From Chloroflexota bacterium (GTDB lineage: Bacteria > Chloroflexota > Dormibacteria > Aeolococcales > Aeolococcaceae), in contig VBGJ01000039.1 of assembly GCA_005880445.1 (NCBI GenBank), positions 1 to 32,027 on the forward strand: a DNA stretch of 32,027 nucleotides, given 5' to 3'. Of the stretch, positions 16,457 through 24,447 are shown piece by piece. The notes under the pieces are model-generated. The model was given only the letters and a program-made list of their open reading frames with translations. It had not been told where the DNA came from and ran no database searches. Position numbers and translations under genes: made by a program. Every line of letters starts with the position of its first letter. Position 1 is the stretch's first letter.

Positions 16457-17650
16457 CTACGCGAAGGCGTCTTCGCCGGTGAGCGCCTTGCCAATGACGA
16501 GCGTGTGCACCTCCTCGGTTCCTTCGTAGGTCAGCACCGACTCGAGGTTTGCCATGTGCCGCGCCACCGGGTACTCGAGGGTGACGCCGTTGGCCCCGAG
16601 CACCGTGCGCGCGCTCCTGGCGATGTCGAGTGCTGTTCGCACATTGGCGCGCTTGGCGAGCGACACCATCACCGGATGCGCCCGGCCTTCGTCCTTGAGC
16701 ACACCGAGGCGGTGCACCAGAAGCCGTCCGTGCACGATGGCCGTCGCCATGTCGACAAGCTTCTGCTGCGTCAGCTGGTATGCGGCGATCGGCTTGCCGA
16801 ACGCGATTCGCTGCCGGCTGTATTCGAGCGCTGACTCGTAGCAGGCGCGGGCCGAGCCCATAGCGCCCCACGCCACGCCGTATCGAGCTTCGCTGAGGCA
16901 CGAGAGCGGTCCGCGGAGCCCGCGAACGCCGGGCAGCACCGCGTCGGCGGGAACGCGCACCGATTCAAACGAAAGCTCCGAGGTCACCGACGCGCGCAAT
17001 GAAAGCTTGCGATGCACGTCCGTCGCGCTGAAGCCGCGGCTGCCGCGCTCCACCAGAAATCCGCGCACACCGCCGTCGGTTTCGGCCCATACGACGGCGA
17101 CATCGGCGATCGACCCGTTGGTGATCCACATCTTCGTGCCGTCGATGATCCAGTCGTCGCCATCGCGTCGCGCCCGCGTGCGCATCGACGAGGGATCCGA
17201 GCCGGCGTCGGGCTCAGTGAGCCCGAAGCATCCGATGGCGCGCCCGGCCGCCATCTCCGGCAGCCAGCGCTGCTTCTGCTCCTCGCTCCCGTACGCGTGG
17301 ATCGGGAACATGACCAGCGACCCTTGCACGGAAACGAAGGATCGCAGCCCGCTGTCACCCGCCTCGAGCTCTTCGCTCGCGACGCCGTACGCCAGCGCCG
17401 TCGCACCCGCGCAGCCGTACCCGTGCAGGTGCATGCCGAGCAGCCCCATCTCGGCAAGCCCTGGGACGAGCTCGATGGGGAAGGTGCCCGCGTCGAAATG
17501 GTCGCTGATCACCGGTAGCGCGCGTTCGCGCACAAAGGTGCGCACCGTCTCGCGAACCAGCCGTTCGTCATCGCCGGCGAGCTCGTCGATCGCGTAGATG
17601 TCGCGCGGATCCAGCTCCGTGGTCTCGGCGGCTCGCTCCCGAAGTGCCAT
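16457..17650 (-). CDS. gcdH: Acyl-CoA dehydrogenase, glutaryl-CoA dehydrogenase type
   Basis: This FAD enzyme closely follows the glutaryl-CoA dehydrogenase pattern, which oxidises and decarboxylates glutaryl-CoA to crotonyl-CoA in lysine and tryptophan breakdown. Seen: SGLRSFVSVQGSLVMFPIHA with R103 (equivalent to the substrate-carboxylate arginine), the FAD/substrate blocks CFGLTEPDAGSDPSSM and GTKMWITNGSIADVAVVWAE, KLSLRASVTSELSF, and the catalytic base E376 in LESVLTYEGTEEVHTL. The 397-residue length fits. The ATG start is preceded by CATAAT with 9 nt between. No electron-transfer or CoA-ligase genes adjoin it, so the substrate rests on family resemblance. Confidence 0.92.
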   Translation of the reverse strand: MALRERAAETTELDPRDIYAIDELAGDDERLVRETVRTFVRERALPVISDHFDAGTFPIELVPGLAEMGLLGMHLHGYGCAGATALAYGVASEELEAGDSGLRSFVSVQGSLVMFPIHAYGSEEQKQRWLPEMAAGRAIGCFGLTEPDAGSDPSSMRTRARRDGDDWIIDGTKMWITNGSIADVAVVWAETDGGVRGFLVERGSRGFSATDVHRKLSLRASVTSELSFESVRVPADAVLPGVRGLRGPLSCLSEARYGVAWGAMGSARACYESALEYSRQRIAFGKPIAAYQLTQQKLVDMATAIVHGRLLVHRLGVLKDEGRAHPVMVSLAKRANVRTALDIARSARTVLGANGVTLEYPVARHMANLESVLTYEGTEEVHTLVIGKALTGEDAFA

Positions 17651-17659
17651 CGCCCGGCC

Positions 17660-17665
17660 ATTATG
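17660..17665 (-). promoter_or_regulatory. candidate -10 box of gcdH (leaderless)
   Basis: CATAAT on the minus strand, one base from the TATAAT consensus, ends 9 nt before the ATG at 17650. No Shine-Dalgarno is present. Confidence 0.45.
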
Positions 17666-17693
17666 GTCGGGGGCCGTGGCGCCCGCGTTCGGG

Positions 17694-18113
17694 CTACGCG
17701 GCGACCGGCAGCCCTGCTTCGATCAGCTGCGCTCGCAGCGTCGTGGCTGTGGCGAATCCGACATTGATGTGCCGGACCGTCTGCTCTGCGTCCAGCACGA
17801 CGGTGGTCGGGAGCGACATCACGCGGTAGCGCCGCGCCAGGCCGGGCTCGGACGCGACGTCCACCTCGCGGATCTGCACAGAGGCGTCGAGCCCCGTGGC
17901 GAGCGCGCGCAGGGCGGGCTCCTGCGCCGTGTGGCAGATGGTGCAGTTCGCGCCGGTGAAGTAGAGGATCGACGGGGCCGCCCGGCGTGACACGTGCGTC
18001 TCGACAACCTGGCCGAGCAGCACCAGCTGCCTGTTCCGCTGCACGCGTAATACCAGCGCAACGCCGCCGACGACGGCGATCGCGATCAGGGGAGCGAGGG
18101 CCAGCAGGCTCAT
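17694..18113 (-). CDS. Membrane-anchored thioredoxin-like protein
   Basis: The 139-residue protein has one N-terminal membrane helix (residues 3-22) and a thioredoxin fold outside it. The fold has the redox pair C57-T-I-C60 in YFTGANCTICH and the conserved cis-proline P102 in SLPTTVVLD. It probably faces the extracytoplasmic side as a thiol-disulphide exchange or reducing protein. The start ATG overlaps the stop of the upstream DUF4395 gene as ATGA, so the two are translationally coupled. The frame is open much further upstream, but that extension is antisense or out-of-frame to real genes. Confidence 0.88.
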   Translation of the reverse strand: MSLLALAPLIAIAVVGGVALVLRVQRNRQLVLLGQVVETHVSRRAAPSILYFTGANCTICHTAQEPALRALATGLDASVQIREVDVASEPGLARRYRVMSLPTTVVLDAEQTVRHINVGFATATTLRAQLIEAGLPVAA

Positions 18114-18571
18114 GCGGCCGAGGCGCGGGACAGCGGCAGGACGCCGAGCTTCACCAGCTGTGCATACACGATGCAGCCGACGCAGAGGTTGAATGCGAAG
18201 TTGAGGAAGGCGAGCACCACCACGATCCAGGCGAGCACCCATGCGACGACGAGCGCGCTCGCCAGCGCGGCGATGCTGGCGCCCGCGAGAAAGACGCCGC
18301 CGAGCAGTTGGGCGAAGCGGTGCGGAGCGGGATCCTCGTGTACCACCCGCGGCCTCACGATGCCCCAGGGCTTGAGCGCGTGGAGGTACAGGAGACGCGG
18401 AGCGTTGAGCTGGGGCGACACCATACCAGCGAGCATCATCACCGCGAGCACCGGCAGCACCACCGCCGCCTGATTGTGCGCGAGCCCCACGACGTGGGCG
18501 GCAACGATACCGACCATCAGGATCACCTGGTTGACCTTGAGGACGCTTCGATCGAACGGGACCGCCTTCAT
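18110..18571 (-). CDS. DUF4395 integral membrane protein
   Basis: The 153-residue protein begins MKAVPFDRSVLKVNQVILM and contains about four hydrophobic helices. Its pattern (VSPQLNAPRLLYLHALKPWG, then an FAQLLGGVFL helix and FNLCVGCIVYAQL) is that of DUF4395. The CVGC pair close to the C-terminus could be redox-active and is well placed to exchange electrons with the overlapping thioredoxin gene. I infer a membrane electron-relay or thiol-reductase pair, as in CcdA/TlpA-type systems, although the family is not biochemically defined. The ATG at 18571 follows a TATGCT box by 9 nt. Confidence 0.85.
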   Translation of the reverse strand: MKAVPFDRSVLKVNQVILMVGIVAAHVVGLAHNQAAVVLPVLAVMMLAGMVSPQLNAPRLLYLHALKPWGIVRPRVVHEDPAPHRFAQLLGGVFLAGASIAALASALVVAWVLAWIVVVLAFLNFAFNLCVGCIVYAQLVKLGVLPLSRASAA

Positions 18572-18580
18572 GATCGCGAA

Positions 18581-18586
18581 AGCATA
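18581..18586 (-). promoter_or_regulatory. candidate -10 box of the DUF4395-thioredoxin unit (leaderless)
   Basis: TATGCT on the minus strand ends 9 nt before the ATG at 18571. It lies in the 82-bp divergent region shared with the rubrerythrin-like gene. Confidence 0.45.
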
Positions 18587-18611
18587 GTGCAACGGTCGGG
18601 TTTCCGGTCGC

Positions 18612-18643
18612 GTGGTCCAACCACCACTCTGACGTGCGAGAGT
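18612..18643. promoter_or_regulatory. short palindromes in the divergent redox intergenic region
   Basis: GTGGT-CCA-ACCAC (18612-18624) and ACTCT-N8-AGAGT (18626-18643) are two small inverted repeats between the divergent DUF4395 and rubrerythrin-like genes. They could be operator sites for a shared regulator. The arms are only 5 bp, so chance is possible. Confidence 0.25.
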
Positions 18644-18653
18644 TGGCACCGAC

Positions 18654-19070
18654 GTGAGTCTCGAGGGCACTCCCACCGCCGCGAACATTCGCGAGGCCTT
18701 CGCGCGTGAGGCGCAGGCTGCGCTGCGCTCTCTGTACTTCGCCCGCCGCGCCGATGTCGAGGGCCATGCCGACGTCGCGGCGTACCTTCGCGCCCTCGCT
18801 GATGGCGAGGCGGGACACGGCTTCGGGCATCTCGAGTTCCTCGAAGAGGCCGCGGATCCGCTGGCAGGCGCGGGAGACACGCGCGGCAACCTGGACAGTG
18901 CAATCGCCGAAGCGGAGGCAAATGCCGCCGCCTACGAAGCGCACGCGACGGCGGCGCGCAAGGGCCGCCTCCCTGACGTCGCGGAGTGGTTCGAGTCCGT
19001 GGCCGCCGCGGAGCATGCTCACGTCGTGCAGCTGACCCGCGTGCGTCGCGCACTGGACGAGCACGAGTAG
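18654..19070 (+). CDS. Rubrerythrin-like diiron (ferritin-like) protein
   Basis: The 138-residue protein is a four-helix bundle of the rubrerythrin type. Candidate diiron ligands are E19 in the first helix (AFAREAQAALRSLYFARRAD), E52 and H55 in the second (DGEAGHGFGHLEFL), one of the glutamates around 86-88, and E120 and H123 in the last (AAEHAHVVQL). There is no C-terminal rubredoxin domain, so the electron donor must be separate. Such proteins often reduce hydrogen peroxide. The GTG start at 18654 has no Shine-Dalgarno. The DUF3501 gene begins on the base after its stop, which points to one operon. Confidence 0.85.
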   Translation: MSLEGTPTAANIREAFAREAQAALRSLYFARRADVEGHADVAAYLRALADGEAGHGFGHLEFLEEAADPLAGAGDTRGNLDSAIAEAEANAAAYEAHATAARKGRLPDVAEWFESVAAAEHAHVVQLTRVRRALDEHE

Positions 19071-19640
19071 ATGGGACGGGAGCTCGTCCCCGAGGAGATC
19101 CGGGCCGGCACCGCGTACGAGACGGTCCGCGGCGACGAGCGCAGCCGTATCGCTGCCCTGCAGCGATACCGGCGTGTATCACTGGGGCGCGTGCTGTCTC
19201 TAGTCTTCCAGAACCGGGAAACGCTGACGGCGGCGCTCGAGGAGATGCTGCGCACCCAGCGAAGCGCCGAACCGGACCGCGTCGCCGCCGGCGTGGCGGC
19301 GTTCAACGCGATGCTGCCGGACGACCCAGTTCTGGGTGCCACGCTGTACGTCGACGTCGCCGACCCCGCCGAGCTCGCCCAGGCGATCGCAGATCTCGGC
19401 GGTATCGAGCGCAGCGTGTATCTCGACATCGGCGGCGAGCGCGTCGGCGGCCTCCCGGATGCGCGCGAGGCAGAGGACGAGGCTGCGGGTGCGTGGCACA
19501 TCAGCTTCGCTCTGGGTGACCCGCATCGCGACGCGTGGTCCACCGGCGCGGAGATCGCGGTGGGCGTGGAGCATCCGGCGTGCTCGGCTCGCGTGGTGCT
19601 CGGGGAGGAGCAGCGACGGGCGATCGGCGCCGATCTCTGA
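19071..19640 (+). CDS. DUF3501 family protein
   Basis: The 189-residue protein fits DUF3501: RYRRVSLGRVLSLVFQNRET, then EEMLRTQRSAEPDRVAAGVAAFNAMLP, and the ATLYVDVADPAEL strand. The family has no established activity but is commonly found next to rubrerythrin genes, exactly as here, where the ATG follows the rubrerythrin stop without a gap. A role in the same peroxide or iron process is inferred from that association. Confidence 0.85.
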   Translation: MGRELVPEEIRAGTAYETVRGDERSRIAALQRYRRVSLGRVLSLVFQNRETLTAALEEMLRTQRSAEPDRVAAGVAAFNAMLPDDPVLGATLYVDVADPAELAQAIADLGGIERSVYLDIGGERVGGLPDAREAEDEAAGAWHISFALGDPHRDAWSTGAEIAVGVEHPACSARVVLGEEQRRAIGADL

Positions 19641-19993
19641 CGGCCGCGGCGGTCGCCGCGCTGCTGGCCGTCATCGCGACATCGTGCGGCGGTGGCAGCT
19701 CGGCGGGCGACGAACCGTGGCGGGCCGGCCATCCCGATCCATCGGGCCTGACGTTCGACCAGCAGGCCCCCGGGCTGTGCGCGTTCCCCGTGCAGTATCC
19801 GGCTGAGGCGCCAGCGGCGATCGAGTACCGCGGCGCGGGGTACGTGCAGCGGGTCAAGACGGCGGCCCCGGCAGTCCCACCCGGGATGGTGATCGGGCAC
19901 TCGGGCGGGTGGACCGTGAGCACCGCGAGCGGCGGTCTGTACCTGCTCACCGGTGCTGTGATGTACCAGTACCGGTCAGAGGCCAATTGTTGA
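19580..19993 (+). CDS. Putative lipoprotein
   Basis: This ORF overlaps the end of DUF3501 in another frame. GTG 19580 is preferred because GGAG lies 8 nt upstream and it supplies the positively charged n-region (GDRRRS). A hydrophobic Ala/Leu/Val stretch follows, then a weak lipobox ending at C36 (VIATSCGGG), giving 137 residues. The mature part has no recognised domain, but is protein-like ([37 protein letters not shown]) with two further cysteines. It ends 1 bp before the chelatase gene. The start is uncertain; a CTG at 19637 would leave no charged n-region. Confidence 0.65.
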   Translation: MLGSRGARGGAATGDRRRSLTAAAVAALLAVIATSCGGGSSAGDEPWRAGHPDPSGLTFDQQAPGLCAFPVQYPAEAPAAIEYRGAGYVQRVKTAAPAVPPGMVIGHSGGWTVSTASGGLYLLTGAVMYQYRSEANC

Positions 19994-19994
19994 G

Positions 19995-22068
19995 ATGACC
20001 CCGCCCCGTTCTGCGTTGCCGTTCACCGCGCTCGTCGGCCAGGAGGCGATGAAGTCGGCACTGATCCTCAACGCGATCAACCCCGCGATCGGCGGCGTGC
20101 TCATCCGGGGCGAGCGAGGCACTGCGAAGTCGACCGCGGTACGCGCCTTGGCGGGTGTGCTTCCGGAGATCGATGTGGTGGAGGGGTGCCGCTACCGGTG
20201 CGATCCGGCCGATCCGCAGCGCTGGTGCGACGACTGCCGTCTCCGCGCCGCCGGCGGCGACGAGATGCGAGCGCGCCGTGTGCCGCTGCGCGTGGTCGAG
20301 CTGCCGATCAACGCATCAGAAGATCGCGTGGTCGGCACGCTGGACACGGAGGCGGCGATCAAGGAAGGGCGGAAGGTGTTCGAGCCGGGTGTGCTTGCGG
20401 ATGCCAACCACGGCATCCTCTACGTCGACGAGGTGAACCTGCTCGACGACCACATAGTCGACGTGCTCCTGGATGCCGCTGCGATGGGGCGCAACACCGT
20501 CGAGCGCGAAGGCATCTCGTTCGCGCATCGCCGGCCTGCGCACCGTGCAGGAACGCGTGAGCATCATCGAGCGCGACGCCGAGAGTCGCGAGACTCATCG
20601 TGATCTGCACGATGCTTTCAGCAGCACCGACGAGCACCTGCGCACCGTCATCATGAAAGCCTCCGAGCTGCTGCCGCTCGTCACCATACCCCCGCAGATC
20701 CGATGGTTCATCGCTCTCGTGTGCATCGATGCCGGAGCGCTGGGTCATCGCGCCGACATCGTGGTGAGCGCCGCGGCGCGGACGCTCTGCGCGTGGCGTG
20801 AGGCATCGCGAATCGTGACAGCGAACGAGGCGGGGCAGGTCAGCGGGGCCCCATCCGCCCTCAGCGCCGGCACCGAAGATGTCGTCTTGGCAGCGGATCT
20901 CGCGCTCGCGCACCGGCGGCGTACGCGCGTGGAGAGCGGGCCACCGGCGCAACCGGCGACAGCGCACCAACAGAGCCAGGAGCGCTATGAGGAGATGGCG
21001 CGCCAGGCCGAGACGGCGGTGGCGCAGACGGTTGCCCAGGAGGAGGGTGATAGCCCAGCGACCGACGAGAAGGCCGGCGAACAGACCGACGGCGACGGTC
21101 ACGTCCGCGGTGACGATCGGGCAACCGACGCTGTCTCGCGTCGCGCCGCCGAGCAGCTCTTCGAGGGGACGTTGTTCCCCGTGCGAAAGATTGCGCTGCC
21201 GCGCGACCGCAGGTCGCGAGCCACCAGCGGTAAACGCAGCTCATCACGCAGCGCGGACAAGCGAGGACGCTACGTGCGCTCGACGCAGGCGGAGCACACC
21301 ACCGACATCGCCTTCGACGCGACCGTGCGCGCGGCGGCCCCTCATCAGCTGCGACGGCGCGCGGAAGCCGCCCCGAGTGTGGAGGCTCCGGCGTTGCACC
21401 TGGAGCGGCAGGATCTGCGGCAGAAGGTCCGTCGCCGCCGCACGGGAACGCTCATCGTCTTCGTGGTCGATGCCAGCGCGTCCATGGATGCGGAGCAGCG
21501 CATGCAGGCGACCAAGGGCGCCGTGCTTTCGCTGCTGCGCGATGCGTACGTGCGTCGTGACAAGGTGGCGCTCGTCGTCTTCTCCGGACGCACGGCACGC
21601 GTCGTGCTGCAGCCGACTTCCAGCGTCGATCTCGCAGAGCACCGGCTGCAACGCCTCGCGGTGGGTGGCACGACTCCGCTCACCCACGGGATCGTGGCGG
21701 GGTTGCGACTGATCCGAACCGAGCGGCTCCGCGACGCGTCCGTGTATCCATTGCTCGTGCTCATCAGCGATGGGCGCGGCAACATCTCGTTGTTCGGCGA
21801 GGAGCCCTTGGTGGAGGCGCAACGCCTCGCTGAGCAGCTCGCAGCGGAGAACGTCCACACGCTGGTCATCGACTCGGCGCGCGATCACTCCGTCCGCGCC
21901 GGCCTGCCGAGAATCGGGACGCACCACCGGACACCGCTCTTCGGCGGCTATGGATTCAACGCGTGTCTCGACCTGGCAGAGCGCGCGGGTGGCGAGTACC
22001 TGGGTCTGTACGACCTTTCACAGGGAGCGATTGTCGAAGGCGTGGAGAAATCCCTGCGTGGCCGGTAA
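19995..22068 (+). pseudogene. Chelatase-type AAA+/VWA fusion (BchI-BchD-like), broken by a deletion
   Basis: The intact N-terminal part (19995 to about 20528) is a BchI-like AAA+ domain: [20 protein letters not shown], Walker A GERGTAKS, a four-cysteine insert (C-x3-C and C-x2-C) and Walker [14 protein letters not shown]. It then shifts frame. From about 20527 the reading resumes one frame away ([17 protein letters not shown]) and continues through a charged linker to a VWA domain with MIDAS motif DASASMD (21469), ending at 22068. Against the paralogue downstream, about 30 residues (near 92 bp) are missing at a CATC junction. The lost segment holds sensor 1 (GTMNPEEG) and the arginine finger (RPQLLDRF). 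Intact relatives act with a large subunit to insert Mg or Co into tetrapyrroles. No such subunit is here. It could also be an assembly deletion. Confidence 0.8.
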
Positions 22069-22082
22069 GGAGCGCAATCGTC

Positions 22083-23144
22083 GTGGCGCCTGAGACAATG
22101 AGCGCGATGCACAACGGAAGAAGCGTGTTCCCCTTCACCGCCATCGTGGGGCAGGAGGGCATGAAACAGGCGCTGGTGCTCAATGCGATCAATCCCGCCA
22201 TCGGCGGTGTGCTGATCCGCGGCGAGAAAGGCACGGCCAAGTCAACTGCGGTGCGAGCGCTCGCCCGTCTGCTGCCGGAGCTGGAGGTGGTTGCCGACTG
22301 CCTCTACGCGTGCCCGCCTGATGAACCCGAGCTTCAATGCCATCAGTGCAGCACGCGTGCGCAGGTGGGTGAGGAGCTGCCCAGGAGCCGGAGGCAGATG
22401 CGGGTTGTCGAGCTCCCCATCAACGCATCCGAGGACCGCGTGGTGGGAACCATCGACATCGAAGCTGCCATCAAACGCGGCGAGAAGGAGTTCGAGCCGG
22501 GTGTGCTTGCCGAGGCGAACCGCAACATCCTCTACGTCGACGAGGTGAACCTGCTCGATGATCACATCGTCGACGTCCTGCTGGACGCGGCGGCGATGGG
22601 GCACAACACCGTGGAGCGCGAGGGCGTATCGGTGTCGCACCCGGCGCGCTTCATTCTGGTTGGGACGATGAACCCCGAGGAGGGTGACCTCCGTCCACAG
22701 CTGCTCGACCGGTTCGGCCTGTGCGTCGATGTCGAGGGCATCCACGACGTGAGCCAGCGCGTGGAGATCGTCGAACGCCGCGAGGCCTACGAAGAGGATC
22801 CGGACGCGTTTGGGTCCGAGTACGAACCCGAGGAGCGCGCGGAGGCACAGCGCATCTCGCGCGCCCTCGCCGGGCTCTCCGATGTCGTCGTCGACCGCGA
22901 CATCCTCTTCGCCATCGCCGCGCTCAGCATCGAGCTCGAAGTCGATGGACACCGCGCCGACATCGTCATGCGCAAGAGCGCCCAGGCCCTCGCTGCGCAC
23001 GAGGACCGCTCCGCCGTCGACCTCGACGATGTCGAGCATGTGGCGCCGATGGTGCTCTCGCACCGCGTCAAGTCCTCGATGGGTGGTGTCCGTCGCGGTC
23101 TGGCCGACATCGGCGAGATCCTTAGGCGTGGAGCCGACGCCTAG
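22083..23144 (+). CDS. Magnesium/cobalt chelatase ATPase subunit I-like AAA+ protein
   Basis: This is the intact BchI/ChlI-like partner. Walker A is GEKGTAKS, the four-cysteine insert is present ([18 protein letters not shown]), Walker B is [13 protein letters not shown], sensor 1 is in [13 protein letters not shown] and the arginine finger in [10 protein letters not shown]. The C-terminal helical lid ends near residue 350. GTG 22083 has AAGGAG 10 nt upstream and gives 353 residues; the ATGs at 22098 and 22107 are alternatives. It follows the disrupted AAA/VWA gene by 14 bp and its N-terminal region is nearly collinear with it, so the pair arose by duplication. It should power metal insertion into a tetrapyrrole, most likely cobalt or magnesium, if a D and H/N-type subunit exist elsewhere. 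Confidence 0.88.
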   Translation: MAPETMSAMHNGRSVFPFTAIVGQEGMKQALVLNAINPAIGGVLIRGEKGTAKSTAVRALARLLPELEVVADCLYACPPDEPELQCHQCSTRAQVGEELPRSRRQMRVVELPINASEDRVVGTIDIEAAIKRGEKEFEPGVLAEANRNILYVDEVNLLDDHIVDVLLDAAAMGHNTVEREGVSVSHPARFILVGTMNPEEGDLRPQLLDRFGLCVDVEGIHDVSQRVEIVERREAYEEDPDAFGSEYEPEERAEAQRISRALAGLSDVVVDRDILFAIAALSIELEVDGHRADIVMRKSAQALAAHEDRSAVDLDDVEHVAPMVLSHRVKSSMGGVRRGLADIGEILRRGADA

Positions 23145-23147
23145 CCT

Positions 23148-24407
23148 CTACGCCACGTCCTCGGTGTCGACGAGCTCCACGCGGGGCCGGCGGGCGAAGA
23201 CGGTCTGACGCAGCAGCCGGCGGAGCAGCGAGGCGCTCTCGATGCTCTCTGGCGGCACCTGCAAGGGCTTGCGGTCGACGACACGCCGCGTGATGTGGAT
23301 GCCGTGACGCGGGAGGATCCGTCGCAGGTAGCCCCACGTGTCCTGCAACCCGTTGCTGACCGACTCGTAGCCGTGCTGCATCACCATCAGCCGTGCCGAG
23401 AACGACATCAGCTCATGGAAGAACATCTTCTCGTCGTCCGCGCGCGGCTCGATGAGGATGATGTCCACGTCGTCGTGGCGGTCTCGCACGAAACGGATGT
23501 GGTCGAGCATCCCATCGTGAAGCATGCCGCGCATCACCTGGTTGTACACGCCGCGCATGCCGGCGTCGGCGAGGTGCTCGCCGATCTGCCCGCGCACCAC
23601 CTCCGGGGTGTCGAGGTGGAGCGCGTCCACGGGAACTACCGGGTTGATCACCACGATGAGGGTGGCGCCGCGTGAGACGGCGACGTCGAGTGCCGAGATG
23701 CCCTTGATGCCACCGTCCACATAGTCGACGCCATTGATGCGCACCGGCTTGAACAACACCGGGACGGCGCTGCTCGCCGCGACCGCGGTGCTGATGGGGA
23801 CCTTCTCGTTGTTGTAGCGTGAGAACACGACGCGCTCGCCGGTGTCGATGGCGCACGTGACGATGTGCAGCTCCTTCTCGAGGCGCCTGAAATCATCCAC
23901 GAGCTCCTCGCCGGCGAAGAGTCGCTCGAGATACCGGATGAGCTGCGAGGAGGTGAAGAATCCGGATGGCAGGAGCGGGCTCATCATGCCGATGAGGTCC
24001 ATCGGATTCAGCTTCGACGGATGGCGCGCGACCTCCCAAGCCGCCTCGCGCACCAGCTCGGGAAACTTGAGCAGGCGCACCGCAGCCTCGGTGACATTGG
24101 GGCGATAGATCGTCCAGCGGGTGGGCGGGCGCAGCATGCGGTTGGAGCCTTCGAGCCCCAGCGCCATCTCGGTCGGAGTGACGCCGTTGGCCAGCAGCGC
24201 ACCGACGAGCGAGCCGGCGCTGGTGCCGACGTAGATGTCGAAGTCGTTGACGGTGACGCCGACGAGCAGGTCGTCGAGCGCCCGCAGCGCGCCGATCTCG
24301 TAGGTGAGTCCGGTGATCCCGCCACCGCACAGGACGAGCGCGCGCTTCCCCGTGTCTGCTTTCGCGGCCGCCGTGCGACGTCGTCGCCGGACGGTCCTCG
24401 TGGCCAT
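23148..24407 (-). CDS. Patatin-like phospholipase
   Basis: The 419-residue protein is a patatin-family lipid acyl hydrolase. After a basic leader (MATRTVRRRRRTAAAK) comes the oxyanion motif GGGITG (28-33), the nucleophile in GTSAG (S63) and the catalytic aspartate in VDGGI (D231), so the Ser-Asp dyad is complete. The C-terminal 150 residues are helical and lack a known domain. The basic leader may bring it to anionic membranes. ATG 24407 is supported by TATCAT 6 nt upstream; the frame extends back over the lepA start but without signals. Divergent from lepA, with start codons only about 40 bp apart. Confidence 0.9.
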   Translation of the reverse strand: MATRTVRRRRRTAAAKADTGKRALVLCGGGITGLTYEIGALRALDDLLVGVTVNDFDIYVGTSAGSLVGALLANGVTPTEMALGLEGSNRMLRPPTRWTIYRPNVTEAAVRLLKFPELVREAAWEVARHPSKLNPMDLIGMMSPLLPSGFFTSSQLIRYLERLFAGEELVDDFRRLEKELHIVTCAIDTGERVVFSRYNNEKVPISTAVAASSAVPVLFKPVRINGVDYVDGGIKGISALDVAVSRGATLIVVINPVVPVDALHLDTPEVVRGQIGEHLADAGMRGVYNQVMRGMLHDGMLDHIRFVRDRHDDVDIILIEPRADDEKMFFHELMSFSARLMVMQHGYESVSNGLQDTWGYLRRILPRHGIHITRRVVDRKPLQVPPESIESASLLRRLLRQTVFARRPRVELVDTEDVA

Positions 24408-24413
24408 GGCCCG

Positions 24414-24419
24414 ATGATA
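24414..24419 (-). promoter_or_regulatory. candidate -10 box of the patatin gene (leaderless)
   Basis: TATCAT on the minus strand ends 6 nt before the ATG at 24407. It is back-to-back with the lepA -10 box, so polymerase binding at one should compete with the other. Confidence 0.5.
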
Positions 24420-24432
24420 TGCGGGCGACCGG

Positions 24433-24438
24433 TAGCAT
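24433..24438 (+). promoter_or_regulatory. candidate -10 box of lepA (leaderless)
   Basis: TAGCAT ends 9 nt before the GTG at 24448, with no Shine-Dalgarno in between. Confidence 0.5.
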
Positions 24439-24447
24439 GGCCGAGTT

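Noticed and set aside
17694-19064. A 456-codon minus-strand protein containing the thioredoxin domain
   Set aside because: Its upstream two thirds are antisense to the rubrerythrin-like gene and out of frame with DUF4395; the ATGA junction at 18110-18113 gives the real start.
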